In this document: positions 1 through 12,800 of the stretch, piece by piece
Position numbering within the stretch: position 1 is the first letter of the stretch
Layout of the letters: each line of letters starts with the position of its first letter
Assembly (NCBI GenBank): GCA_012932295.1
Contig: JAAONU010000001.1
Span: 60,452,927-60,516,926 of the forward strand
DNA length: 64,000 bases
DNA from: Cyclina sinensis
Taxonomy: Eukaryota > Mollusca > Bivalvia > Venerida > Veneridae
Direction: 5' to 3'
Notes under the pieces: generated by a model
The model's input: only the letters and a program-made list of their open reading frames with translations
The model's database searches: none
What the model was told of the DNA's origin: nothing
Translations under genes and position numbers: made by a program

Positions 1-515
1 GGTAATTTTAATGGTACTCCAGAGCAGAAACAGTTTTCACTCTTGAGGTCCCTGTGAACTTAACCTTTGACCTATGGACCCTAAAAAACAATAGGGTTCT
101 TCTAATACAATCATCCAATAAAGTTTGAAGGCTCTCGGTGTAAAGGTACTACAGTTACTTTGCAGAAAAACTTTTCACTATACAGGTCCCTGTGACCTTG
201 GCCTTTGACAAACTAGCCCCAAAAACAATATGGTTCTTCTATTTAGTAAAAGCAATCATCCTATGAAGTTTGAAGGCTCTGGGTAAAAAGGTACTCCTGT
301 TATTTAGTGGAAACGGTTTACACTCTAGAGGTCCCTCTGACCTTGACCTTTGACCTACTGACCAAAAAAAAAACAAAAGGTTTTTTTCTACTCAATAAGG
401 GCAATAACCTTGTGAAGTTTGAAGGCCTTGGGTCAACTAATACTCAAGTTATTGAAAGGAAACACAGTGTGACAGACAGACACCCATGGACAGGGCAAAA
501 CAATATGTCTTCATC
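1..515. repeat. tandem-repeat element, ~145-bp units, cut by window edge
   Basis: Three units of about 143-147 bp (marker gtttgaaggctc near 125, 268 and 415), each with a gaccttgacc-type segment, ending in a gacagacagacaccc tail near 470-500. It has no coding capacity. It belongs to the same general class as the hairpin-ended elements described below. Confidence 0.7.
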
Positions 516-1408
516 AAGGAGACCTTGGTGTTTCAGAGCTGCAGATTTTTTAAGTTTTCTCTTTATAAGTCCTGGTGTAAATTCAAATGACTCCCCCCAC
601 CCCTTGGTGGGACCAGTTTTGACCCCAGGGTCCTGATTTGAACAAACTTGTTTAAGGTCCACTAGACAATGCTGCACATCAAATATCTAAACTCTAGGCC
701 TTGTGGTTTCTGACAAGATTTTTAAAGTTTTCCCTATATAACTCTTTGTAAACAAGTGACCCCCGGGAGGGGCCTATTTTGACCCAGTGGCTATGGTTTG
801 AACAAGCTTAGTAGGGGTCCACTAGACAATGCTTCACACCAAATATCTAAACTCTAGGCCTTGCGGTTTCTGACAAGAAGATTTTTTAAAGTTTTCCCTA
901 TATAACTCTATGTAAAACATGTGACCCCTGGGGCAGGGCCATTTTTGACCAAGGGGCCATAGTTTGAACAAACTTGGTAGAGGTCCACTAGACAATGCTG
1001 CACACCAAATATCTAAACTCTACGTCTTGTGGTTTCTGACTAGTAGATTTTTAAGATTTCCCTATGTAAAATCAACTGACCCCTGGGGTGGGATCAGTTT
1101 TGACCCCAGGGTCATAATTTGAACAAACTTGGTAGAGGACCACTAGATGATGCTCGATACCAAATATCTAAGCTCCAGGCTCCAACTTTTAAAATCTAAT
1201 TTTAGCTCCAGTGAACCAGAAATGCAATGGATCAGAACCATTTGAACAATCTTGGTAGAGCTTCATCCAAGGAACATCCCAGGCAAGTCTCATTAAATTT
1301 GGCCCATTGGTTTCAGAGATGTCGTTTGAAAGAAAAGTTGACAAACGGACGATGGACAAAGACTGATCAGAAAAGCTCACCCTGAGCACTTTGTGCTCAG
1401 GTGAGCTA
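516..1408. mobile_element. hairpin-ended tandem-repeat element, family A, partial copy
   Basis: Units of about 155-167 bp marked by gaacaaacttgg and ccactagacaatgct, followed by the terminal block with a hairpin (CCTGAGCAC/GTGCTCAGG) at about 1381-1400 and the end GGTGAGCTA. The same terminal block closes the full copy at 3232-5183. Confidence 0.75.
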
Positions 1409-1725
1409 AAAATTAAAAGTAAATGTCTGGCCAAAAGTGACCCATGGACTTATCTTGAACAGTATTGAACTTAATCGAGGTCCAATAACTGTTACACACA
1501 AAATTTCAGAGCTCTGACCCTGGTGTTTTTAGATTAAGATATTCAAGTAGCCATAGCAACCAGACTTCTACAGGGAATGGAATTCTTTGAACAACTTTGA
1601 TAAAGTTTTGTGTCAGGAACATCAATATGCTTTCAGAGGAGATTTTCGTTTTAAGTAATTGATGGAGGATGGTGAAAAAAGATTACAATTTACCCTTAGC
1701 CTGTGGCTCAAGTGACCAAAAAAAA
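1409..1725. repeat. fragment of another hairpin-ended repeat family
   Basis: This stretch has the recurring style of these elements (aggtccaataactgttacac, caaaatttcagagctctg) and ends near a cctgtggctcaagtgacc block. No second copy is present, so its limits are not set. Confidence 0.45.
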
Positions 1726-3231
1726 GACAAGACATATTTTGTTAAGCAGAATTTATTTGACAACATGTATAGCTAGAAAAGTTAAGTAAATCTAAACCAA
1801 CTAGTGGTGTAAACAAAAACAAAATTTTGTTTAAAGCATAACAGTACAGACTAACATGAACACAAAACAGTTCCTTTACTTTTATTTATAAATAAAATTT
1901 AGTACACAAAGACTGTATCAAATATAATTTTGTCAGTCTAAACTGTTGAAATAAAAACAGCTTCATACAAGTTTTATTTTAATGCAACAATGCCACAAAT
2001 GTTTTAAAACAAATGCATTTAAAAAAATCATTACAAAACTCAGTCAATAAAATGTTGTCATAATTGTTTTGAAAAAAAAACAACAACTGGCAATTACATA
2101 ACGAAATCATGAGTAATTGATAATGCCAATAAAATAGTTTGGATCTTTGTAAAGAATATGTATGTATATTATACTTAAGAATGAAACAAAAATATATAGC
2201 ATGAAAGTTATTCATATAAGGAAACATTTAGCAATCTCAATGGATTTAACAGATTGCATTCAGATCTACATGTATAAACTGATACTAACTTACAATCAAA
2301 GACATGGTTTTCATTTTAATTCATCAACAATTTCACAACAATGTCATCTTAAATCAACACACAGAAAACAAAGACAGATGATAAACTAATATCCCCTGCC
2401 AAAGGTCACATAGCTGGAGTTTTAAGTATTTGAAAACTATGTTGGCAACAGTGATACAATGGCTACAAAAGAGCTAGCATTTTGTATATGAAGGGAAGTT
2501 TATCTCTGTATAACATGTTTGATTGAAGTCCCCAGGGTTTAATAGATTCTGTACACTTTTCAAATGTGTCTACAGATGGTTGAGGAAACTTTAAACTAAC
2601 AAGCTGTCTCCTTGTAATCCACAATTATACTGCATGTTTACAGATCTGAGAATATGTAGCTGTTATAAGAATTTAAAGAGTTTTCCAAGTCAGGAGTGTT
2701 ATAATCATGACCATCTTTTGCAAATTAGACAAGACCGTGATTTTGTTGCTAAGCCTTCTTATAGACAGGAATTAATAACAAGGGTGGGTTTTCTTGTCTC
2801 TGGCAGGCATAATACAGTCGAGTTACAGATTAGGTTACATACATGTTTTTTTCAAAAAACAGTCACTTTACAATTAATAAATACATTTGTACAGCCTTTG
2901 TCATTCACCATTATAATTTATCAAAAATACTACAGTGACAACTTTCTAATTATGGTTCCATATGTAATTATTTTCTGATATTATTATAAAATAACAAAGA
3001 GCAATAACCTGGCCATAATCAGTTGGTAGACTGTATCAGTGTTTGGAGTGCATTTTGCCAGATGGTATAAAATTCCATAGAGTTCCAACTAATCTGTCAA
3101 GCCACACCTGAGCTGTGCCTCTAGATGATAACTCGTCTATATTGATATTACAACAGCCAAACAAAGCCAAAATAATATCACTCCACTGCAACCTTCAGCA
3201 GTGGATAAAAACACTAAATATACTAAAATAA
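1726..3231. other. AT-rich intergenic sequence, no gene seen
   Basis: The reading frames here (such as 2634-2978) are short, lack splice context and show no recognisable domain. Confidence 0.6.
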
Positions 3232-5183
3232 AACAAGAGGGCCATGATGGCCCTGGATCGCTCACCTGAGTACTTTGGCTGTAGGTTTGCTGTTAAGCAG
3301 TATTTCATTTTTTAATTGAAAATATGTAAGTGCCTACAAACCAAATATATAAAATTTCAGTCAATAAATAAAGGCTCTATGACAGAAAGTAGAAATATCT
3401 ATTATAAGCTATGGTGACCTTGACCTTGACCCAGTGACCTCAAACCCTACCCATGGGTAGAGGTCCATGCAAGGAACCTCTATACTGAATATCAAAGATA
3501 TTGGTCTATAAATGGAGGCTCTATGAGGTACAGTAGATAAATCTACTTTTAGCCTCCGTGACCTTTAACCTAATCCAATAATTTGAAAAAGCTTAATAAA
3601 GCTTGCTTCATGCCAAATTTTAAAATTCTAGGTCTTGTGGTTTCAGACAAGAAGATTTTTAAAGGTTTTCTTCTATATTGTTATTTAAAACTTGTGACCC
3701 CTAGGGCGGGGCCAATAGTGACCCCAGGGACATTTTTCTAACAAACTGTAGGCCTTCTTGTTTCTGACAAGAAGATTTTTTTAGATTTTCTTATATAACT
3801 CTATGTAAAACTAGTGGCCCCTGGGGCGGGGCCATTTTTGACCCAGAGGCCAGGATTTGAACAAACTTGGTAGAGGTCCACTAGACAATGCTACACACCA
3901 AATATCTAAGCTCTATAACTTACGGTTTCTGATAAGAAGATTGTTTTAAGATTTTCCTATATAACTCTATGTAAAACAAGTGACCCCCGGGGCGGGGCCA
4001 TTTTTGACCCAGAGGCCAGGATTTGAACAAACTTGGTAGAGGTCCACTAGACAATGCTACATACCAAATATCTTAACTGTAGGCCTTCTTGTTTCTGACA
4101 AGAAGATTTTTTAAGTTTTTCCTATATAACTCTATGTAAAACAAGTGACCCCGGGATGGGGCCATTTTTGATCCAGAGGACAGGATTTGAACAAACTTGG
4201 TAGAGGTCCACTAGACAATGCTACACACCAAATATCTAAGCTCTATAACTTACGGTTTCTGACAAGAAGATTTTTTAAGATTTTCCTATATAACTCTATG
4301 TAAAACTAGTGGCCCCTGGGGCGGGGTCATTTTTGACCCAGAGGCCAGGATTTGAACAAACTTGGTAGAGGTTCACTAAACAATGCTACACACCAAATAT
4401 CTTAGCTCTATAACTTATGGTTTCTGACAAGAAGATTTTTTAAGATTTTCCTATATAACTCTATGTAAAACTAGTGGCCCCTGGGGCGGGGTCATTTTTG
4501 ACCCAGAGGCCAGGATTTGAACAAACTTGGTAGAGGTCCACTAGACAATGCTACAGACCAAATATCTAAGCTCTAAAACTTAAGGTTTCTGACAAGAAGT
4601 TTTTTTAAGATTTTCTTATATAACTCTATGTAAAACTAGTGGCCCCTAGGGCGGGGCCATTTTTGACCCAGAGGCCAGGATTTGAACAAACTTGGTAGAG
4701 GTCCACTAGACAATGCTACACACCAAATATCTAAGCTCTATAACTTACGGTTTCTGACAAGAAGATTTTTTAAAGATTTTCCTATATAACTCTATGTAAA
4801 ACTAGTGGCCCCTGGGGCGGGGTCATTTTTGACCCAGAGGCCAGGATTTGAACAAACTTGGTAGAGGTCCACTAGACAATGCTACATACCAAATATCAAA
4901 GCTCCAGGCCTTGTGGTTTCGGAGAAGAAGATTTTTAAAGATCCAACTTATAAAATCTATTTTTAGCTCCAGTGAACCAGAAATGCAATGGACCAGAACC
5001 ATTTGAACAATCTTGGTAGAGCTTCATGCAAGGAACATCCCAGGCAAGTTTCATTAAATTTGCCCCATTGGTTTCAGAGGAGATGTCGTTTGAATGAAAA
5101 GTTGACGACGGACGGACGGACGACGGACAAAGACCGATCAGAAAAGCTCAGCCTGAGCACTTTGTGCTCAGGTGAGCTAAAAA
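3232..5183. mobile_element. full-length hairpin-ended element, family A, seven 165-bp core units
   Basis: The left end carries a small palindrome (GGGCCATGATGGCCC, about 3239-3253) then GCTCACCTGAG; the right end carries a hairpin (about 5153-5171) with CTCAGGTGAGC, the inverse of the left motif. Between them are at least seven tandem units with starts near 3855, 4021, 4185, 4350, 4515, 4680 and 4846, a period of 164-166 bp. A gacggacgga run precedes the hairpin. Short inverted ends, a subterminal hairpin, a ~160-bp core repeat and no ORF match what is known of Helentron-associated (HINE, 'pearl'-like) elements of bivalves. The class is inference. Confidence 0.8.
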
Positions 5184-6429
5184 CTAAAAAAACAAAGCAT
5201 CATTTAAAAAGAAAATGTAAATTTGTACAGTAAAGATTCGTTAAGAACTAAATTAAGCAATGGACAAGAGAAGAAGAACATATAAGATAGTTAAAACATG
5301 TCTTTTATTTTATTATACCTCAATATATCCTTCAATGTAAAACTCCCATTTCTGATTGATTATCACCCTCATGGAGAATATGGAAATATTTCTTGTATCA
5401 CCATGGGGTACATAATTCCTACATTACTCCGTTCTCAGTATTGTGCTAGTTAACTCCCCTGGACAGATTATTCTACTTGTAGTAAATATTAAGTGTTTAC
5501 TGATCAGGATCATTGCCAAGTTTTATTTCTTTTGACTGTGTAAGTAACTTATATTGTAGTTATAAGACTTTTCAGTATAATAAAATAAATAACACTGTAT
5601 ACCTAAAGAAATTAACATAATTCACAGACAAAGTAAATCAGAAGTTCAACATAATGAAGCATGCATCTGGTAAAAACTAGTCAAAAACAGATAATACTTA
5701 GTAAAGCAGCAAACTAAAGCTATGTACAAAATACTGACAAAATAAAGGTGAATTAAGATTAGAAGAAAACATGAAAATGATAAAGGGCACAAGTAAACTA
5801 TTAAAACCACAACAAAAAGATCAAATGAAACTGAAAACAGAATCAATTCAAAATCTACAATCTTACTGGGTAAACTAAGAAGCTTTGTAAAGGTCACGGT
5901 TATACTTCTGCACTTTTTCTTTCTGAGCTTTTTTGCTATAGTTCTCCCGGTGCAGGATTTTAGAAGTTTGCATTCTAATACACACAAAATTAAGATGACT
6001 AGAGAGATCTAATTTTCAGTTCTTGAAGTGATACTGACCTTTGGCGTGGAACACTGGAAGTGGAATGTGTGACTATGATGCATTGTTCTAAAAAATCAAA
6101 TTAAATGACAAACACTCCATTGCAGCATCATGCATGATTGTACAATACATATGGGAAAAATGCAACTAATAAAAAATTTCAAAATAAATTATTTTGCTAA
6201 ATATATCAGCATTCTTTAGCATTCTAAAGATACAGATATTCCCATATATCTGTTGTGAAGTAGTAATCACAGTTTACCTTTTTCTGTGGACATAGGTATT
6301 TGTCAAGCCTGACAATTTTAGGACATTTGTTGCACCTTATTCTTTTCTGCACAACTTCACTTTTGAGCAATTAATAAATACAAAAAAGACATACATTTCC
6401 ATATATTTTATATGATAAACAGCTTTCTA
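5184..6429. other. AT-rich sequence downstream of the SLC43-like gene, no gene seen
   Basis: It may hold 3' UTR. The minus-strand frame 5646-5987 is low complexity and hydrophobic and is not supported. Confidence 0.5.
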
Positions 6430-6435
6430 TTTATT
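6430..6435 (-). promoter_or_regulatory. candidate polyadenylation signal for the SLC43-like gene
   Basis: AATAAA on the minus strand about 355 nt past the stop codon, the first such hexamer downstream of it. Only the hexamer supports it; further copies lie around 5290-5305. Confidence 0.35.
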
Positions 6436-6790
6436 TTGTAGATTTTTTAAAATTAAATTTTACTTCTCCATACTATCACTCTCGAGAGCTGCCAAAGAAG
6501 TGAAATCACTACAACACCTTAAACTTGATTTTTCCTTCTCAGAAAAAAACCCATTCCCTTAGCCTTCAGACAATAAGGCAATATATTTTACACATAAGTG
6601 AGTGAAACAACATACACTTCTTTTCATACAATAATGGCATAACAAAATTGTTTTAACGAATGAGGCAATAAATACAAAGGGAGGTAACAAAAGCATGATT
6701 TGCACAATAATCTTTTAAGGCCTTTTCTCCCCTTACATCCAGATTTCTTCATATCTTTATCATCCTTATACAGTGGCATTTGTCTGACCT

Positions 6791-6892
6791 CTAGTTGATC
6801 TTGAACTTTTTCTCTTCTTTCCAGCATGTAATCCACAGGTAGAGAGGATGAACAAAGGACAGCAAAACCAAGCAGAGAAGGAAAATATTCGC
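6791..6892 (-). CDS. SLC43-like exon 9 (coding end)
   Basis: Acceptor cttactttcag, phase 0. 33 codons: the last helix ANIFLLCLVLLSFVHPLYLW, then a basic cytoplasmic tail CWKEEKKFKIN and the TAG stop at 6793-6791. The helix ends in the HP motif seen at the same place in human SLC43A3. Confidence 0.93.
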   Translation of the reverse strand, partial: ANIFLLCLVLLSFVHPLYLWITCWKEEKKFKIN

Positions 6893-9800
6893 CTGAAAGT
6901 AAGACCAAAGTAAACAGTGCATTCTTTCTCATTTTCTTTCAGTGAAGTGGATTTTTCCATCCAGATAAGTATCAATGTAAGGAAGAGTATTCTGATGGAA
7001 CACAAAATTACTTTAGTTCTGTATACAAGTAGTAATCAGTGAATCTAGATCAAACTTGGCCTATATGCTATAGACTGGAAACCATGTTGTCTACATTGGA
7101 CATTTACAAACCAATATACATCCCCCTTTTTTGAAAGGGGGGTGTAACTATACTAGATCAAACTTTGCCTATATGCTATAGACTGGAAACCATGTTGTCA
7201 ACACTGGACAAATACAAAACAATATACATCCCCCTTTTTTGAAAGAGGGGTGTAACTATCCTAGATCAAACTTGGCCTATATGCTATTGACTGGAAACCA
7301 TGTTGTCAACACTGGACAAATACAAACCAATATACATCCCCCTTTTTTGAAAGAGGGGTGTAACTATCCTAGATCAAACTTGGCCTATATGCTATTGACT
7401 GGAAACCATGTTGTCAACACTGGACAAATACAAACCAATATACATCCCCCTTTTTTGAAAGGGGGTGTAACAAGTTTAGTTTTTCGTTTTCTTTACAAGC
7501 TGACTTAATCATTAATAAAACTTTTCCCTTTTACCTAGCTGAGTGACATTTCATGGTACTAAACTGCAGATATAAGCAAAGAATGACATACATGTTGTGC
7601 TCCTTCTGGGTAGGCCTCTGCCCATGAGAAGAATGCATACTGCAGGCAACTGAATATACCACCATTTACTATCATTATACCATACAAGATGCCAAAATAT
7701 TCACTGGGAAATCTGGAATTACAGCATTTTACAACAAACTTTTAATTTAATATAGAAGAAATTTCAATACATAGTTTTTTCAGCATTGTGCAAGATTAAG
7801 ACAATTTTTCAATTCTAGAGACACCCACATTCTTTTAAGATGCTCAGTGTATATACAGCACAAGATACATGTGATCCTGGTTTAACAAGTGAGAAAGACC
7901 TTCAGGACCATTACAAGAGAAGTACGGTCACAAGAGAAGTTAAGATCAACCCTTCAGTCCCTGTATTAAAAGTCTGGTGTCTTCCCAGACTATCTCTGGC
8001 ACCCACTCCTACTCCACCATGCATTTACCTTTAAACCTCTTTATTTTAGATCAATTTGAAAACAAGTTCGACAGTTTTTACTGATCATGCTCAGTAACTG
8101 CTTCCAGCGTTCAAACCAGTACTTGTCAGAATACTGGAAAGTTATAGGAGACTGTCATCCTGGTAGGACTGGAATCAGCAACCAGCAGACAGGGCAGCAA
8201 GAATTTTTCCACAACAACTCCTCCTAAGGCATGCATTTACTTAAGAAAGAAACCAAAAAGAGAAGTATTTACTTCATAAAGCTTACTTACATGGCACTAA
8301 TAAAGGCTGCTGCAAGGCTGTAAAGGAAGGACCTGTAGATAGTCATTACAATAAAGATTATGTACAGTAGCTCTATGATGGGTACAAGCACCAGTATGGA
8401 CAGTAAAACAGACATAAAGCAAGCCAGAGCCAGGGGCAGCACTGCTGGCATCACCTCTCGGTACATCTGTGATTTACCATCTGCAATGTAATAAAATGAA
8501 AATGAAGTACCACTGATCTCTCTAAACATATACATTAACAGAAGTAATAAACTAAATCTCTATTCTCTACAGTAAAAAGCTTGCTTAACTTTCATCAAAC
8601 ACTCAGTTAGTATTTACTAAACAATGAATGGCATTATAGTCTAAAAGAAACTTAGCCGAGTTTAACATTTCTGTGTAACAAACTTTAATAATAGACAAAT
8701 CCCCTTCCGATTTGACAAGAAAAGACACCCCTATAAAAAAAGACCAACCCTGAAAGAATTTCTTTATTTTGCCTAAATAAACAAGCACAACAGCTACAGG
8801 GAAAATTCCCTCTGTTCAGTGTCATGATCTAGACTGGTTACAAAAGAATACTGTTTAATTCTATATGAATGATCTTACACAGATAAAATTTTCAAATGGA
8901 GATAAAAATGGGAAAATAAAATATCACATATATACCATTTTATTGCAATATTCCCCACCTTGTTTCACTTAGTGCGCAGTCAGTTTGCTATATTGACCAA
9001 TCACTTGTAGGGAACTATTTTTCTGAGTAAAGGTAGATATTCTTGACTATGGAAAGGACTCTGGCCACAAGACTCTGGTATATTTTGTAACACTGGGTAA
9101 GAAGGAGATCATTAATAAAAACCAGAATAAAGCAATACATAAGAATAAAAGGGCAGATTTACTCTAAGCAAAAGAATATCATTTCTCCTTTACCAAAAAA
9201 AAACCCTCTCAAAATCAACAATAATTATCTCACCTGCACATATTCTTTTTTGCCAGTCATACACAAATCCCGAGAAGAAGGAGGTCAGGAGGCCACCCAT
9301 CATGGTATAAAAGCAAATATCAGTAAAATAACTTACTGAAATGAGAATGTAACATATATCAGTACAATAACTTACTGATATAACAATATAACATTTAATA
9401 TCAATAACTTACTGAAACTAGAACTATCGCTGAATGCGATTCATACCCCCACCAATGTCCTTGACAGAAGAAGACATGGAAAGGTGGTTAAGGGAATAAC
9501 TTTAGTGGCACAAATACATATACATAAAAAGAAATTATCTCTGGTGAAAAAAACATACAAATTGTACAGTTAATAGTATAAATATATATTGTCAAATCAT
9601 GTTCGAAACAGTTACAAATAACCTTTCATTTTCCCAATGTACTAAAACAAACAAAAGCAGTGAAGTTAAGAAAATAGCATAATTATGTCAAAATGTAATT
9701 AAGAGTGGAAAAACTTTGCATACTGAGCTTACTTGTTCTAGTTTTAGAAATATTCGAGTACATGTTAAAATTTCAGAACATTTTCTAAGTCAATTTTTGA

Positions 9801-12800
9801 CCTTCAAGTGTGGCCTTGACCTTAAGCTGGCACAAGGGTAAGATGGGTTCTGCACATTGCCCAGTTGGGGTGAACATTTGAGTCAAGTTTGAAGAAAATC
9901 CTTCCATTAGTATAGAATTTATAGAGCGGACACGACATATTGTCTAGTATTGATTGTAAGTAAATTAAGACTTAAAAAGGGGCATAAATTTGTCAAAATG
10001 CAATACAGAGTTATGAAACTTGACCTGCATATCTTACTTGTGATACCTCATAATTATATCTTTTAAGTTTAAAGCAAATACCTGTGCTAGTTTCAGAAAT
10101 ATTCAAGTACATGTTAAAATTTAAGAACATTTTCTAAGTCAATTTTGACCTTCAAGTGTGACCTTGACCTTAAGCCGGCACAAAGGTAACATGGGTTCTG
10201 CACATAACTTTGTTGAGTTAAACATTTGAGTAAAGTTTGAAGAAATTTCTTCCATTAGTGTAGGATTTATAGAGCGGAAACAACATATTGTCTAATATTT
10301 GATTGTATGTAAATTTGAAGACTTAAAAAGGGGCATAACTTTGTCAAAATGCAATACAGAGTTATGAAACTTGACCTGCATATCCTAATTGTGACACTTC
10401 ATATATATTTTAAGTTTCAAGCAAATACCTTTTCTAGTTTCAGAAATATTCAAATACATGTTAAAATTTAAGAATATTTTCTAAGTCAGTTTTTGACCTT
10501 CAAGTGTGACCTTGACCTGAAGCCGGCAAAAGGGTAACATGGGTTCTGCACATCCCCTTGCTGAGGTGAACATTTGAGCCAAAATTAAAGAAAATCTTTC
10601 AATTATAGTAGGACTTACAGAGCGGACATGACATAATGTCTAATATTTGATTGTTTGATATTTGACCTTCAATTGTGACCTTGAACTTGAGCTGACACAT
10701 GGGCAACATGGGTTCTGCACATCCCCTTGTTGAGGTGAACATTTCAGCCAAGTTTGAAGAAAATCCTTCAATTGGTATAGGATTTATAGAGCGGACACGA
10801 TAATGGAGACGGATGGACTGACGGACCGACCAACGGACGCGACAAAGCGAATCCATTATGCCCCCCCCGCCCCCACATTTTGTGGTGGAGGTATAATAAC
10901 AATATAACATTTATCAGTAAAATAACTTACTAAAATAACAATATAACATATATCAATGCAGTATCTTACTGAAATAACAATATAACATATTTCAGTACAA
11001 TAACTGACTGAAATAACAATATAACATATATCAGTAAAATAACTTACTGAAATAACAATATAACATATAATATCAGTTAAATAACTTACTGAAATAACAA
11101 TATAACAAATACCAGTACAATAACTTACTGAAATGAGAACAAACCACATATCATTACTATCAGTCAATATAACACATTTTTCAGTCAATATAACACATTT
11201 TTTCTATACAGAAAATTGCCAGTATTATATTCCTGTATGTACAATTGGAGTGGGGTTAGTGTTATCCAATATTATGTAATTCTAAGTTTTGATTTGCTGT
11301 TAGAAGAAACGATTATTGCCGAAGCATAACGTATTTTTACGAAGTACTACCTGTTGAATCAATTTGCGAATGCTTGATTCAGATGTTGAGTTATTCTGGA
11401 AATTCTCAGACAAATTCACGTGACTGTCTAGTAATATTGTTTATATCTGCATATATCTGGATGTTATGCTCCATTGTTTTTATATACATGATTTATGGGG
11501 AGGTTTTATGTCTAAGATTTCTGCAAAAGGTGAAGCAGCTTAACTTAACAGAAGAAGTCAAATTTAATATTGCAGTTGTGTTTAATTTGAGAATAACCAT
11601 CGTAATAACAAAATCATAGCAGGTTACCGTAAATACTCTGTACATAGCAAGCACCCGAATAGTGGAGTCAAGGGAGATAATGCTGAAAATTGGTTTTCAT
11701 GTCAATATTGTTTGAACATTTTTTGTATATTTAGTGGCTATTTTGAATTATTTGTTCCAAAAATATATTATTTAAGTTCCTGTAAACTTAATTTTAGGTT
11801 TCATATGAAAAATGCATTATTATATAGGCCAGATTTGTAACCAAAATTGTCCATACATAGCAAAGAAAAATACTGCTGTTCTTTTTATTTTGTTGATGTG
11901 CATCACTATTAAATAGAGTACGAGTAGGTAGCCAAACAGAAAACAACATTCAGATGATACAGTCAAGAATCTAAAAGTAGGGGCAATACACAAAGAAAAC
12001 GAGCATACACCGGTTGAAATAACAACAGTCCAATTCATTGTGTGGAAAAACAAGAATTATGGTCCAGTGGACACAACTAACCCTGCCTATATCTTTTGGT
12101 GTATCAACACATAAAGTGTCAGTCATTAAAGACAGCAACACTCTATTTAAAAAGGAAACACCACATCACCCTGCTTATAACATTTTACTGACATTTTTCA
12201 TTACTATTCATTATGTCATTACAAGTATTGATACAAGGCATGAAAAAGCACTGAAATATCAATGAACTATTAATTCACTCTTTCATATTGATCAGTTCAC
12301 TGTTACACTGTATAATGTTTTAATAATTTTGTGTCTAATATATATTCTTAGTATATAGTACAGTAATAGAACCTATTACCAAAATGTGCATTAATATAGG
12401 ACCATTATACTGTTTTGCAATGAATATGAACAAGAACCCTTATAAATATTTAGGATTACTTGACGTCATCTTAATGTATTACCTGTTGAAATTTCTTACA
12501 CATATATGACAGATCAGAAGCATAGTAATAAGTGAATGTATCTCACCTGGTCTTTATGTTGAATTATATCAAAGTAATCAAGGCATGGTCATAGTTTTTA
12601 ATTATAATTGATATTACAAGTATATTAGTTATTCTATTCAAGCATGTTTGTTATTCTGTTCAAGCATGTTATTCCATGAAATTCATGTTATTTTGTTACT
12701 TAACAAAACAAACAATGTTTCAGTATCATAATTATCACCATTAACATCAAGAGATACATGGAAATAAAGGTTGAACAAATATGTTTGTTGTTCTTCTTCA

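Noticed and set aside
5646..5987. 113-aa minus-strand hydrophobic frame
   Set aside because: AT-rich composition, no domain, no splice signals; likely chance in 3' flanking DNA.
7239..7508. Plus-strand 89-aa frame with an internal 36-residue repeat
   Set aside because: It is the 108-bp tandem array read in an open frame, antisense to the SLC43-like gene, with no start or splice context.
10856..11188. Minus-strand 110-aa frame of VSYFTDICYIV repeats as a free-standing gene
   Set aside because: The array is intronic and derives from exon 6; I report it as a minisatellite with possible splicing effects, not as a gene.
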